Of a DNA stretch of 22,110 nt, positions 14,670-21,436 are shown piece by piece. Source of the stretch: an uncultured Johnsonella sp. (lineage in GTDB: Bacteria > Bacillota > Clostridia > Lachnospirales > Lachnospiraceae); NCBI GenBank assembly GCA_905373785.1, contig CAJPUK010000022.1, forward strand, positions 1 to 22,110, in the 5' to 3' direction. Positions within the stretch are counted from its first letter, which is position 1, and every line of letters begins with the position of its first letter. The notes beneath the pieces were generated by a model. The model had not been told where the DNA came from. It worked only from the letters and a program-made list of their open reading frames with translations, and ran no database searches. The position numbers were made by a program, and so were the translations under genes.

Positions 14670-16037
14670 ATGGTAGTTATTATAGTCGGCTGCGGTAAGA
14701 CCGGAAGGAGCATAGCAGAGCAGCTTAATGATGAGGAACATGATATAGTTGTAATAGATAAGAATGCGGAAGTAGTGGAAAGTATATCAGGAAGCCTTGA
14801 TGTACTTGGTGTAGTAGGGCATGGAGCAAGTTACTCCGTACTCTCGGAAGCAGGTATTGAAAATGCGGATGTACTTATAGCGGTAACCGAATCGGATGAG
14901 CTTAATCTTCTGTGCTGTATGATGGCTAAAAAATCAAGAGACTGTGCAACCATAGCAAGAGTGCGTAATCCTATATATCATGAGGAGATAGCTTTTATCA
15001 GAGAAGAACTGGGACTTGCTATGATCATAAATCCGGAGCATGCAGCCGCTACCGAGATGGCAAGAATACTCAGATTCCCTTCAGCTATCAATATAGAGAC
15101 ATTCTCAAAGGGAAGAATAGAAATACTTGAATTTGAACTGCCTGCAAGTTCCGTGATTGCAGATAAAAGCTTAGCGGAGATCGGAAGAATGATCAGCAGC
15201 GATTTCCTGATGTGTGCGGTAGAAAGAGGAGATGATCTGGTTATACCCAACGGAAACTTTGTGCTTAAGGCAGGGGATAAGATCAATATAGTAGCAACTC
15301 CGGCTAATTCAAGGGCATTTTTTAAGAGTATAGGTCTTGAAACCAACCAGGTAAGGAATGCTTTAATCGTTGGCGGAGGTATAGTTGCCTATCACCTGGC
15401 TTCGCAGCTTATAAGTGTAGGTATAGAAGTAAAGATCATAGAAAGAAGTATGGCAAGGTGTGAGGAGCTTAGCAGACTCCTTCCAAAGGCAACTATAATA
15501 CATGCGGATGCGACTAATCAGGAACTTTTAATAGAAGAAGATATAGAAAACTGTGAGGCATTTGTTACACTTACAGGTATAGATGAGGGTAATATAATCA
15601 TGTCCTTATTTGCCAAAAACAGGAGTAAGGCAAAGGTTATTACCAAAATCAACCGAATAAACTTCTATGATATAATTGAAAAATTCAACCTGGGAAGTAT
15701 TATTTACCCCAAATTCATTACTGCCGAATACATACTAAGGTATGTAAGGGCTTTACAAAGCGGTAAAGATAACAATATGATTACCCTGCACAAGATAGTT
15801 GACCAAAGGGCTGAGGCACTTGAGTTTAAAGTTCCCGATAATTCGTCAATGGCAGGAAAGGCTATAGAAGATATTGATTTAAAGCCGAATATACTTATAG
15901 CCTGTGTCAACAGAAAGGGAAAGATCATTATAAGTAACGGAAAGACGATAATAAAAGCGGGAGACAGCATAATAGTTGTAACCAGAGATACCAACTTAAG
16001 AAATATCAAAGACATTTTAAGACATAAAGAGGGCTAA
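14670..16037 (+). CDS. trkA: Trk potassium uptake regulatory subunit TrkA
   Basis: This 455-residue cytoplasmic gating subunit has two RCK (NAD-binding plus C-terminal) repeats. The first Rossmann motif is VGCGKTG (6-12) with acidic D30. The second is VGGGIVAYHLA (234-244). Each is followed by an RCK-C domain ending in KAGDKINIVAT and KAGDSIIVVTR. The frame opens at a TTG 15 bp upstream, but GAGGAGA at 14657-14663 is correctly spaced for the ATG at 14670, and MVVIIVGCG is the normal family N-terminus. It is followed after 4 nt by trkH. Binding of NAD(H)/ATP to the RCK ring gates K+ entry in this family. Confidence 0.95.
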   Translation: MVVIIVGCGKTGRSIAEQLNDEEHDIVVIDKNAEVVESISGSLDVLGVVGHGASYSVLSEAGIENADVLIAVTESDELNLLCCMMAKKSRDCATIARVRNPIYHEEIAFIREELGLAMIINPEHAAATEMARILRFPSAINIETFSKGRIEILEFELPASSVIADKSLAEIGRMISSDFLMCAVERGDDLVIPNGNFVLKAGDKINIVATPANSRAFFKSIGLETNQVRNALIVGGGIVAYHLASQLISVGIEVKIIERSMARCEELSRLLPKATIIHADATNQELLIEEDIENCEAFVTLTGIDEGNIIMSLFAKNRSKAKVITKINRINFYDIIEKFNLGSIIYPKFITAEYILRYVRALQSGKDNNMITLHKIVDQRAEALEFKVPDNSSMAGKAIEDIDLKPNILIACVNRKGKIIISNGKTIIKAGDSIIVVTRDTNLRNIKDILRHKEG

Positions 16038-16041
16038 GACA

Positions 16042-17484
16042 ATGAATCATGCTATGATAAGACATACTATCGGAGTAGTACTTAAACTTGAGGCTGTATT
16101 TATGCTGCCCTCTGTGGTAGTGGCTTTGATATATATGGAAATAAGAGCTTTGACAGCCTTTTTAATAAGTATAGCCGTTTGTGCCACGCTGGGATTTTTT
16201 ATGTCAAGAAATAAGCCTAAGAATACTTTATTTTTTGCTAAAGAGGGCTTTGTTATGGTAGCACTCAGTTGGATAGCTATGAGTATATTCGGAGCCTTGC
16301 CGTTTGTAATATCCAATGATATACCTAACTTTGTGGATGCTTTATTTGAGACCATATCAGGTTTTACCACAACCGGTGCAAGTATACTTACAAATGTTGA
16401 GGCTTTAAATAAGTCCTGTATGTTTTGGAGAAGCTTTACACACTGGATAGGAGGTATGGGAGTATTTGTGCTGATTTTAGCAATACTTCCGATGACGGAC
16501 AGCAGCCTTCATATACTTAAGGCGGAAAGCCCGGGACCTTCAGTCGGTAAGCTGGTGCCTAAAATAAGGGATACGGCTAAAATTTTATATATGATATATA
16601 TAGTTATGACACTGATTCAAATAGTGCTGCTTTGCCTGGCTAAGATGCCGCTTTTTGATGCCCTGACTATTTCTTTCGGTTCGGCAGGTACAGGAGGTTT
16701 CGGTATAAAGAATGACAGTATGGCTTCCTACTCTACAACCATACAGCTTATAACCACTATATTTATGATACTCTTCGGAGTCAACTTTAATGCCTACTAC
16801 TGTCTTATCGGAAAGAATAAAAAGGCTATATTTAAGATGGAAGAGGTTGCATGGTATTTTATAATTATATTTGCCTGCATCACAGTTATTGCCATAAATA
16901 CAAGGGGCTATTATGAAAATATATTGATGGCTATACATCATGCAGCCTTTCAGGTAGGCTCCGTTATTACAACTACGGGTTACTCAACCGTGAATTTTGA
17001 CCTGTGGCCTCAGCTTTCAAAAACCATAATGGTACTTATTATGTTTGTGGGAGCCTGTGCCGGAAGTACCGGAGGCGGTATCAAGGTATCAAGAATTATT
17101 ATAATTTTTAAAATGGTAAAGCAGGAGATATATTCATATATACATCCTAAGAGCGTAAAGCTTATAAGACTTGACCAAAAGCCCTTGGAACACAGCCTTA
17201 CCAGGAGTGTCGCTATATTTATGCTTACTTATATACTTATATTTGTACTGTCAATGATAGTACTTGCTTTTGATAACAAAGATATGATAACTAATTTTAC
17301 TGCGGTAACCGCAACACTTAACAATATAGGACCGGGGCTTGGAGAGGTAGGACCTATGGGAAGCTTTGCTGTATTTAACCCTGTATGTAAGTTGGTTCTT
17401 GCTTTTTGTATGCTGGCAGGAAGACTGGAACTTTACCCTATGCTTCTTATATTCACACCGCAGCTGTGGAAGATAAGAAGGTAA
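16042..17484 (+). CDS. trkH: Trk potassium uptake channel subunit TrkH
   Basis: This 480-residue K+-translocating subunit has four pore repeats with filters TTTGAS (109-114), SAGTGGFG (214-221), TTTGYS (310-315) and NNIGPGLG (427-434). Further family motifs are HWIGGMGVFVL and GACAGSTGGGIKVSR, the flexible intramembrane loop region. About ten hydrophobic segments are visible and the length is normal. The start at 16042 has AGAGGG upstream, inside the trkA end. It forms a dedicated operon with trkA. The transcript probably ends at, or runs into, the family-1 palindrome 31 bp downstream. Confidence 0.95.
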   Translation: MNHAMIRHTIGVVLKLEAVFMLPSVVVALIYMEIRALTAFLISIAVCATLGFFMSRNKPKNTLFFAKEGFVMVALSWIAMSIFGALPFVISNDIPNFVDALFETISGFTTTGASILTNVEALNKSCMFWRSFTHWIGGMGVFVLILAILPMTDSSLHILKAESPGPSVGKLVPKIRDTAKILYMIYIVMTLIQIVLLCLAKMPLFDALTISFGSAGTGGFGIKNDSMASYSTTIQLITTIFMILFGVNFNAYYCLIGKNKKAIFKMEEVAWYFIIIFACITVIAINTRGYYENILMAIHHAAFQVGSVITTTGYSTVNFDLWPQLSKTIMVLIMFVGACAGSTGGGIKVSRIIIIFKMVKQEIYSYIHPKSVKLIRLDQKPLEHSLTRSVAIFMLTYILIFVLSMIVLAFDNKDMITNFTAVTATLNNIGPGLGEVGPMGSFAVFNPVCKLVLAFCMLAGRLELYPMLLIFTPQLWKIRR

Positions 17485-17500
17485 AACCGTAACAAATAAT

Positions 17501-17509
17501 TGCTATAAT
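17501..17509 (+). promoter_or_regulatory. Candidate extended -10 ahead of the aminotransferase gene
   Basis: TGCTATAAT fits the extended -10 consensus, with no good -35. If it is used, the whole family-1 palindrome at 17516-17613 would lie in the leader of the aminotransferase mRNA. Confidence 0.4.
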
Positions 17510-17515
17510 TTATAA

Positions 17516-17613
17516 GGGGCTGTTGCATTTTAAGATTTTTACACAAGCTATATAAGGGTATTCTGATGAAATGCCGCTACATCTTGTACATAATCTCTAC
17601 TTTGCAACAGCCC
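17516..17613. mobile_element. Family-1 MITE-like palindrome, copy B
   Basis: A 98-bp element with GGGGCTGTTGCA (17516-17527) and TGCAACAGCCC (17603-17613) ends. The internal stem is formed by ACACAAGCTATA and CATCTTGTA. It is inverted relative to copy A at 6721-6819: the left part TTTTAAGATTTTTACACAAG matches the complement of the right part of copy A. It sits between trkH and the next start codon. It supplies an open frame that would add 23 residues to the aminotransferase, which I reject. Confidence 0.7.
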
Positions 17614-17639
17614 TTACTACAAGCGAAAGGATTTTATTT

Positions 17640-18734
17640 ATGAAAGATATCCTCGTAACAAGGTCTTCACTGCCGCCTCTTGAGGAATATATAGAGCAGT
17701 TAAAGGAAATATGGGAGAGCAGATGGCTTACCAACTTCGGCGAAAAGCATGAACTTTTAGCACAAAAACTGAAAGATTTTTTGGATATTGAGAATGTAGA
17801 ACTTTATGCCAACGGTCACCTTGCTTTGGAGATAGCTATAGAGGCTATGGAACTTAGAGGTGAAGTTATAACTACTCCGTTTACCTTTATATCATCAACC
17901 AATGCTATAGTAAGGCAGGGGCTTACACCGGTTTTTTGTGATATTGATAAAGATAGATGGACTATAGACCCTGAAAAAATAGAAAGTCTTATAACGGATA
18001 AAACCTCTGCAATACTTGCAGTTCATGTATACGGTATACCCTGTGCGGTAGATGCTATAGAGAAAATAGCAAAAAAACATAAGCTCAAAGTCATCTATGA
18101 TGCCGCACATTGTTTTGCCTGCAAATATAGAGGTAAAGAGCTTGCTTCCTATGGCGATATATCTATGTTTTCTTTTCATGCAACCAAGGTTTTTCATACA
18201 GTAGAGGGTGGAGCCTTAGTATACTCGGATTCCGGATATATGGATAAATTAAAAAGAATAAGGGATTTCGGAATATATCCGGGAGGATCGGAGGCTTTTT
18301 ATGTGGGAACTAATGCAAAATTAAGTGAACTTCATGCCGCCATGGGACTGTGTAACCTTATGCATATAGAAGAAGGCATAAAGGAGAGGAAACTTCGCTC
18401 TGAGGCATATGATCAAAGATTAAAGGGGATAAAGGGTATAAGGCTCTTTCCCGATATTGACGATTTGAAAAGAAATTATGCTTATTATCCTGTAGTATTT
18501 ACAGAGGAGTATAAGTATAGCAAAGATGAGGTGATTAAGAGACTGGCTAAGGAGCATATAATTCCAAGAAAGTACTTTTACCCGCTGACATCCGATTTTA
18601 GCTGCCATAAGGGAAGATATAAGAAGGATACGCCGATAGCGGATCATGTGTCTGAAAGAGTGCTTTGCCTGCCTTTGTATAATGATTTGGATTTGGCAGT
18701 GGTGGAGAAGATATGCGATGTGATATTAGGCTAG
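17640..18734 (+). CDS. DegT/DnrJ/EryC1/StrS-family aminotransferase
   Basis: This 364-residue PLP-dependent sugar aminotransferase has the family signs NGHLALEIAI (58-67), TTPFTFISSTNAI, D154 in VIYDAAHCFAC and the Schiff-base lysine K183 in MFSFHATKVFHTVEGGAL. The Lys-Val-Phe-His-Thr context is like the FdtB/QdtB/VioA-type enzymes that make 3- or 4-amino-deoxy sugars on dTDP. The exact substrate cannot be assigned. The frame opens at 17571, but the first 23 codons derive from the palindrome. The ATG at 17640 has GAAAGG upstream and gives a normal family N-terminus. It stands alone, without the usual nucleotide-sugar genes next to it. Confidence 0.88.
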   Translation: MKDILVTRSSLPPLEEYIEQLKEIWESRWLTNFGEKHELLAQKLKDFLDIENVELYANGHLALEIAIEAMELRGEVITTPFTFISSTNAIVRQGLTPVFCDIDKDRWTIDPEKIESLITDKTSAILAVHVYGIPCAVDAIEKIAKKHKLKVIYDAAHCFACKYRGKELASYGDISMFSFHATKVFHTVEGGALVYSDSGYMDKLKRIRDFGIYPGGSEAFYVGTNAKLSELHAAMGLCNLMHIEEGIKERKLRSEAYDQRLKGIKGIRLFPDIDDLKRNYAYYPVVFTEEYKYSKDEVIKRLAKEHIIPRKYFYPLTSDFSCHKGRYKKDTPIADHVSERVLCLPLYNDLDLAVVEKICDVILG

Positions 18735-18739
18735 TGTGC

Positions 18740-18856
18740 TGTATCGTTGATATCTAGCCTTTTAGTTGCTTTGTTAATAGATTGTAACATATATATCATA
18801 AAGAAAGTTGAGACTTACTCTACTATTGCTGATATTAATTAAATGTCAATGATACT
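18740..18856. mobile_element. Family-2 MITE-like element, copy B
   Basis: A 117-bp copy of the unit at 8214-8327 in the same orientation. Its ends TGTATCGTTGATATC and AAATGTCAATGATACT are inverted repeats with a few mismatches, and both sides carry CTAG (18731 and 18872). It begins 6 bp after the aminotransferase stop. The next stretch, 18857-19020, is AT-rich with no gene or clear site. Confidence 0.65.
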
Positions 18857-19020
18857 ATAATCTAGTATATTGAATAATTATTAACTGTTACAAACTTCGT
18901 TTTCATTAAGGATTAAGGGGGTTGCTTTTTTCAACATAATAGGTAGCTCTCTTTTTAAAATAATCTTATTATACTACAGAATAATTATTTGTATTAGTTA
19001 TTTAATTAATATTGTACTAG

Positions 19021-19131
19021 TGCATAGTTTCTTAAATAAGTATACCAAATAACTTGCGTCTTCTCCTGATTGCATACATCAAAAATTCTCAGTGTAGCCG
19101 CATTACGCCTACAGTAGTAGAAACTTTAGCA
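19021..19131 (+). mobile_element. Family-5 MITE-like element
   Basis: The left end TGCATAGTTTCTTAAATAAG matches the start of the composite element at 10580. Similarity continues through AAATAACTTG and GATTGCATA. The right end AAACTTTAGCA is a rough inverted copy of the left end. The internal stem TGTAGCCG...CGCCTACA is visible near 19094-19113. It has no coding capacity. Confidence 0.5.
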
Positions 19132-19133
19132 GT

Positions 19134-19172
19134 AAAAAAAGGCTGTTGCACTTTAAGATTTTTGCAACAGCC
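19134..19172 (-). terminator. Rho-independent terminator made from a collapsed family-1 repeat
   Basis: Read on the minus strand, GGCTGTTGCA, a 12-nt loop and TGCAACAGCC form a perfect 10-bp stem followed by seven Ts (plus-strand A7 at 19134-19140). It is correctly oriented to end sodA transcripts. The stem and the loop (CTTTAAGATTTT) match the two ends of the family-1 elements, as if the middle of such an element had been deleted. Confidence 0.8.
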
Positions 19173-19182
19173 TCACAATTTA

Positions 19183-19366
19183 GTTATAGTTCAGGTAGTT
19201 TAGATATACATATATAATATACATCTGAAAGCTTGCTTTCATTTGGTATATTATACATACATATCTATAAGGCTGCTGCCGGAATTCATCTTCGTCTAAT
19301 TTATAGATAAAAATCAAACATTTTTAGTTTTTTTGACGAAGATGAATGCCCTACCCAAACTGTAAC
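19183..19366 (+). mobile_element. Family-4 MITE-like element with 8-bp target-site duplication
   Basis: A 184-bp non-coding element with ends GTTATAGTTCAGGTAG and CTACCCAAACTGTAAC (inverted repeats with two or three mismatches). The perfect direct repeat ACAATTTA lies immediately outside both ends (19175-19182 and 19367-19374). Inside are two strong hairpins: 19213-19232 with 19235-19255, and ATTCATCTTCGTC (19284-19296) with GACGAAGATGAAT (19335-19347, perfect 13 bp). It lies between the sodA stop and its terminator. Confidence 0.75.
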
Positions 19367-19380
19367 ACAATTTATAATAA

Positions 19381-20025
19381 TTACTTAGCAAGCTTAGCCA
19401 AGGTCTCCTTAGCTGCCACATAATTCTCGGCAACCTTATTCCAATCAACTACTTCAAAGAAAGCCTTGATATAATCAGCTCTTAAATTCTTATACTTTAA
19501 GTAATAAGCATGCTCCCACACGTCTATACCGAGAATCGGGAAAAGCTTACCCTCGCTCTCAAGTATAGGGTTATCCTGATTAGGACTTGAAGATACACTT
19601 AAATTACCGTCTATATCAGTGCTTAACCATGCCCAACCTGAACCGAACTGACCTGCACCGAGCTTGGATAACTGCTCCTTAAGAGCGTCTACGCTGCCGA
19701 AGGTAGCATTGATCTTGTCTGCAAGTTCTCCTGAAGGCTCATGAGCACCGTCCTTTGCAAGATGTGCAAAGAAAAGATTGTGGTTAAAGTAACCGCCGCC
19801 GTTATTACGTATACCTTGAGCATCAGCCTTACCCTCACCCTTACGTTTCCAGTGTGCAAGTATAACATCTATAGGCTTGGAGTCAATACCTGCCGCCTGA
19901 GCCAAGGTATTAAGATTGTTGGTATAAGCTGCATGGTGCTTAGAATAATGTGTTTCCATAGTAAGAGCGTCAAAATGCGGCTCCAATGCATCAAATGCAT
20001 AAGGTAATTTGATTTGTTCAAACAT
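19381..20025 (-). CDS. sodA: Superoxide dismutase, Mn-type Fe/Mn family
   Basis: This 214-residue cytoplasmic enzyme dismutates superoxide. Metal ligands fall at H26 (METHYSKHH), H81 (GGGYFNHNLFF) and the Asp/His pair in GIDVWEHAYYLKYKN. The outer-sphere glutamine sits in SPNQDNP and the alternative FeSOD position is Gly (NNGGGY), so Mn is favoured; a cambialistic enzyme is possible. The frame continues 32 codons upstream, but that part lies in a repeat element and is unlike any SOD. GAAGGA lies 9 nt before the ATG at 20025. It is co-directional with dps upstream. A SOD in an otherwise anaerobe-like gene set points to aerotolerance. Confidence 0.96.
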   Translation of the reverse strand: MFEQIKLPYAFDALEPHFDALTMETHYSKHHAAYTNNLNTLAQAAGIDSKPIDVILAHWKRKGEGKADAQGIRNNGGGYFNHNLFFAHLAKDGAHEPSGELADKINATFGSVDALKEQLSKLGAGQFGSGWAWLSTDIDGNLSVSSSPNQDNPILESEGKLFPILGIDVWEHAYYLKYKNLRADYIKAFFEVVDWNKVAENYVAAKETLAKLAK

Positions 20026-20062
20026 ATTTAATTTTCCTTCTTTAATATAAATGCTGTTAAAA

Positions 20063-20179
20063 GTTACAGTTTGGACAGTATATATTACCTGTATATCTAT
20101 CAGGCTACTGCCTGTATTCATGTAAGATTGAAATATTTTAAGTTTTTTGACAAAGATGAATAACTACTCAAACTGTAAG
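20063..20179 (+). mobile_element. Short family-4 MITE-like element between dps and sodA
   Basis: A 117-bp copy with ends GTTACAGTTTGGACAG and CTACTCAAACTGTAAG. It carries the family phrase TTTTAAGTTTTTTGACAAAG and ATGAATAACTACTC. The flanks share an imperfect GTTAAA (left 20056-20061, right 20180-20185), possibly a worn target-site duplication. It occupies most of the 174-bp gap, so the sodA promoter must lie in it or next to it. Confidence 0.6.
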
Positions 20180-20199
20180 GTTAAATGTTATAGATTGAA

Positions 20200-20664
20200 T
20201 TACTCAAGCTCGGGAGCTTTGTTAAGTGTAGCACTAAGCATCCAAAGTGTTTTTTCGGTATCCTTTAATAAACCTGTGAAAAGATCGGCTGTAACAGCAT
20301 CGCCTTCCTTATCGCTCACTTCAATACCCTCTCTGTAAAGCTTAGCCAAATACTTGTAGCCTGATATAAGTGTCTTAATGTGAGACTCTATTGATACTGA
20401 GTAATCGCCTTTTGTAGCTTCAAGTTTACTGTTTTCTGCAAATTCCTTAAGACTTGAATAAGGAGCACCTCCTATAATAATAAGTCTTTCCGCTACCTCG
20501 TCAACTGCCTCATTAGCCTCGTCAAGGAACTTGTCCATAAGCTCATGCACTCCGTAAAAACGCTCTCCACGAACATACCAATGTACCTGATGTATAATTG
20601 CTGCAAACTGACTTAAATCTGCCAATGTCTGGTTTAAAATCTTCTTTGTATTTTCTCTGCTCAT
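20200..20664 (-). CDS. dps: Dps-family ferritin-like DNA/iron protection protein
   Basis: This 154-residue four-helix protein forms 12-subunit shells that oxidise and store iron with peroxide. The intersubunit ferroxidase ligands are all present: H28 (HQVHWYVRG), H40 and D44 (FYGVHELMDKF), D55 and E59 (AVDEVAERL). The spacing matches Bacillus Dps proteins. There is no long Lys-rich N-terminal tail, so DNA binding may be weak. The ribosome binding site AAAGGA precedes the ATG at 20664. A TTGACA lies on the minus strand (plus 20699-20704), but without a well-spaced -10. With sodA downstream on the same strand it forms an oxidative-defence pair. Confidence 0.93.
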   Translation of the reverse strand: MSRENTKKILNQTLADLSQFAAIIHQVHWYVRGERFYGVHELMDKFLDEANEAVDEVAERLIIIGGAPYSSLKEFAENSKLEATKGDYSVSIESHIKTLISGYKYLAKLYREGIEVSDKEGDAVTADLFTGLLKDTEKTLWMLSATLNKAPELE

Positions 20665-20753
20665 AATAAAAATCCTTTCTGTAATATATTAAATGTATTG
20701 TCAAGGCAAAATATGTAATTAATAAATCACATCGCTGACAAGTATATTGTTAA

Positions 20754-20784
20754 GATACAAAATTGGAAATGGATATTTTGTATC
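20754..20784. promoter_or_regulatory. Perfect 10-bp inverted repeat upstream of dps
   Basis: GATACAAAAT (20754-20763) and ATTTTGTATC (20775-20784) with an 11-nt spacer, about 90 bp before the dps start. It could be an operator for dps or for the divergent gene. It does not match the PerR box TTATAATNATTATAA. Confidence 0.4.
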
Positions 20785-20871
20785 AGGTTATCTGCAATTT
20801 AATTTAGCACAATAAATAATACTTTGCAAGTCATAAAAATTCAATCAAAAAATCATGTAAAAAGCTACTTA

Positions 20872-20916
20872 TACTATTTTTACAAAGCTGCATTTATAAA
20901 GCAAGTAAAAATAGTA
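20872..20916. promoter_or_regulatory. Perfect 12-bp inverted repeat upstream of the small membrane protein promoter
   Basis: TACTATTTTTAC (20872-20883) and GTAAAAATAGTA (20905-20916) with a 21-nt spacer. The right arm covers the expected -35 position of the promoter at 20932-20940, which favours a regulator site over a terminator. Confidence 0.45.
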
Positions 20917-20931
20917 AAAATTGATGTTCTA

Positions 20932-20940
20932 TGTTATAAT
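20932..20940 (+). promoter_or_regulatory. Extended -10 promoter of the small membrane protein gene
   Basis: TGTTATAAT matches the extended -10 consensus exactly. No good -35 is visible; the position is occupied by the inverted repeat at 20872-20916. The predicted leader is about 100 nt and contains GGGGGAG at about 20981-20987, which has no start codon at a proper distance. Confidence 0.5.
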
Positions 20941-21046
20941 TAATCAATATATATAAATATCAACAAAAAAAACTTAAAACGGGGGAGAAAAACTTCAAAT
21001 TAAAAATAGTAACTATTATTATATCTTTCTGATGGAGGGCTTATCA

Positions 21047-21307
21047 GTGGAAGATTCATTTATAATCGGACCTAACGGAGTAGGACTTTTTATATTTTTT
21101 ATAAATGCTATACTATGGATTTTAGGTATATTTATTATTCCTACTGTTATTTGTATCGTATTTGTTTTTGTAGTAGATAAGATAAGTAGAGACAGACTTC
21201 GAAATAACAGGGAAATATATGAAGAGACGTCTAACTCAAAATCCTATAAACAGCAGGAAAAAACAGATGAAAAAGAGAAGTCTTTTAGTAGGGAGGAAGG
21301 TACGTAA
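21047..21307 (+). CDS. Small single-span membrane protein, function unknown
   Basis: An 86-residue protein with one long hydrophobic segment (about 10-43, LFIFFINAILWILGIFIIPT onward; it could be a hairpin of two short helices) and a strongly charged, Ser/Lys/Glu-rich tail. An ATG at 21032 has no ribosome binding site. The GTG at 21047 has GGAGGG (21034-21039) 7 nt upstream and is the better start. I do not recognise the family. The next gene, 129 bp on, also has an N-terminal membrane segment followed by a Lys/Glu-rich region, so the two may be functionally linked. Confidence 0.55.
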   Translation: MEDSFIIGPNGVGLFIFFINAILWILGIFIIPTVICIVFVFVVDKISRDRLRNNREIYEETSNSKSYKQQEKTDEKEKSFSREEGT

Positions 21308-21393
21308 CAGTAGAAATGTGTTATTTTAATTAATTGTATTTAACAGTTAGCAGCATATCTTAATAAAAGTTCTTACATGTAGGACTAAAACGT

Positions 21394-21399
21394 TATAAT
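21394..21399 (+). promoter_or_regulatory. Candidate -10 for the DUF2157-like gene
   Basis: TATAAT lies 38 bp before the start codon. The -35 region is poor. Just upstream lies the palindrome TACATGTA (21375-21382), extended by AGTTCT/GGACT on the sides, a possible regulator site. Confidence 0.4.
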
Positions 21400-21436
21400 A
21401 AAACAGTTACCATAAACATATAAGGAGAATGGAATT

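Noticed and set aside
17571..17639. Longer N-terminus for the DegT-family aminotransferase
   Set aside because: The extra residues come mainly from the family-1 palindrome and its edge, lack a ribosome binding site and have no counterpart in the family.
20026..20121. Signal-like N-terminal extension of superoxide dismutase
   Set aside because: It is encoded partly by a repeat element. GAAGGA and the normal SOD N-terminus (LPYAFDALEPHFD) mark the ATG at 20025 as the start.
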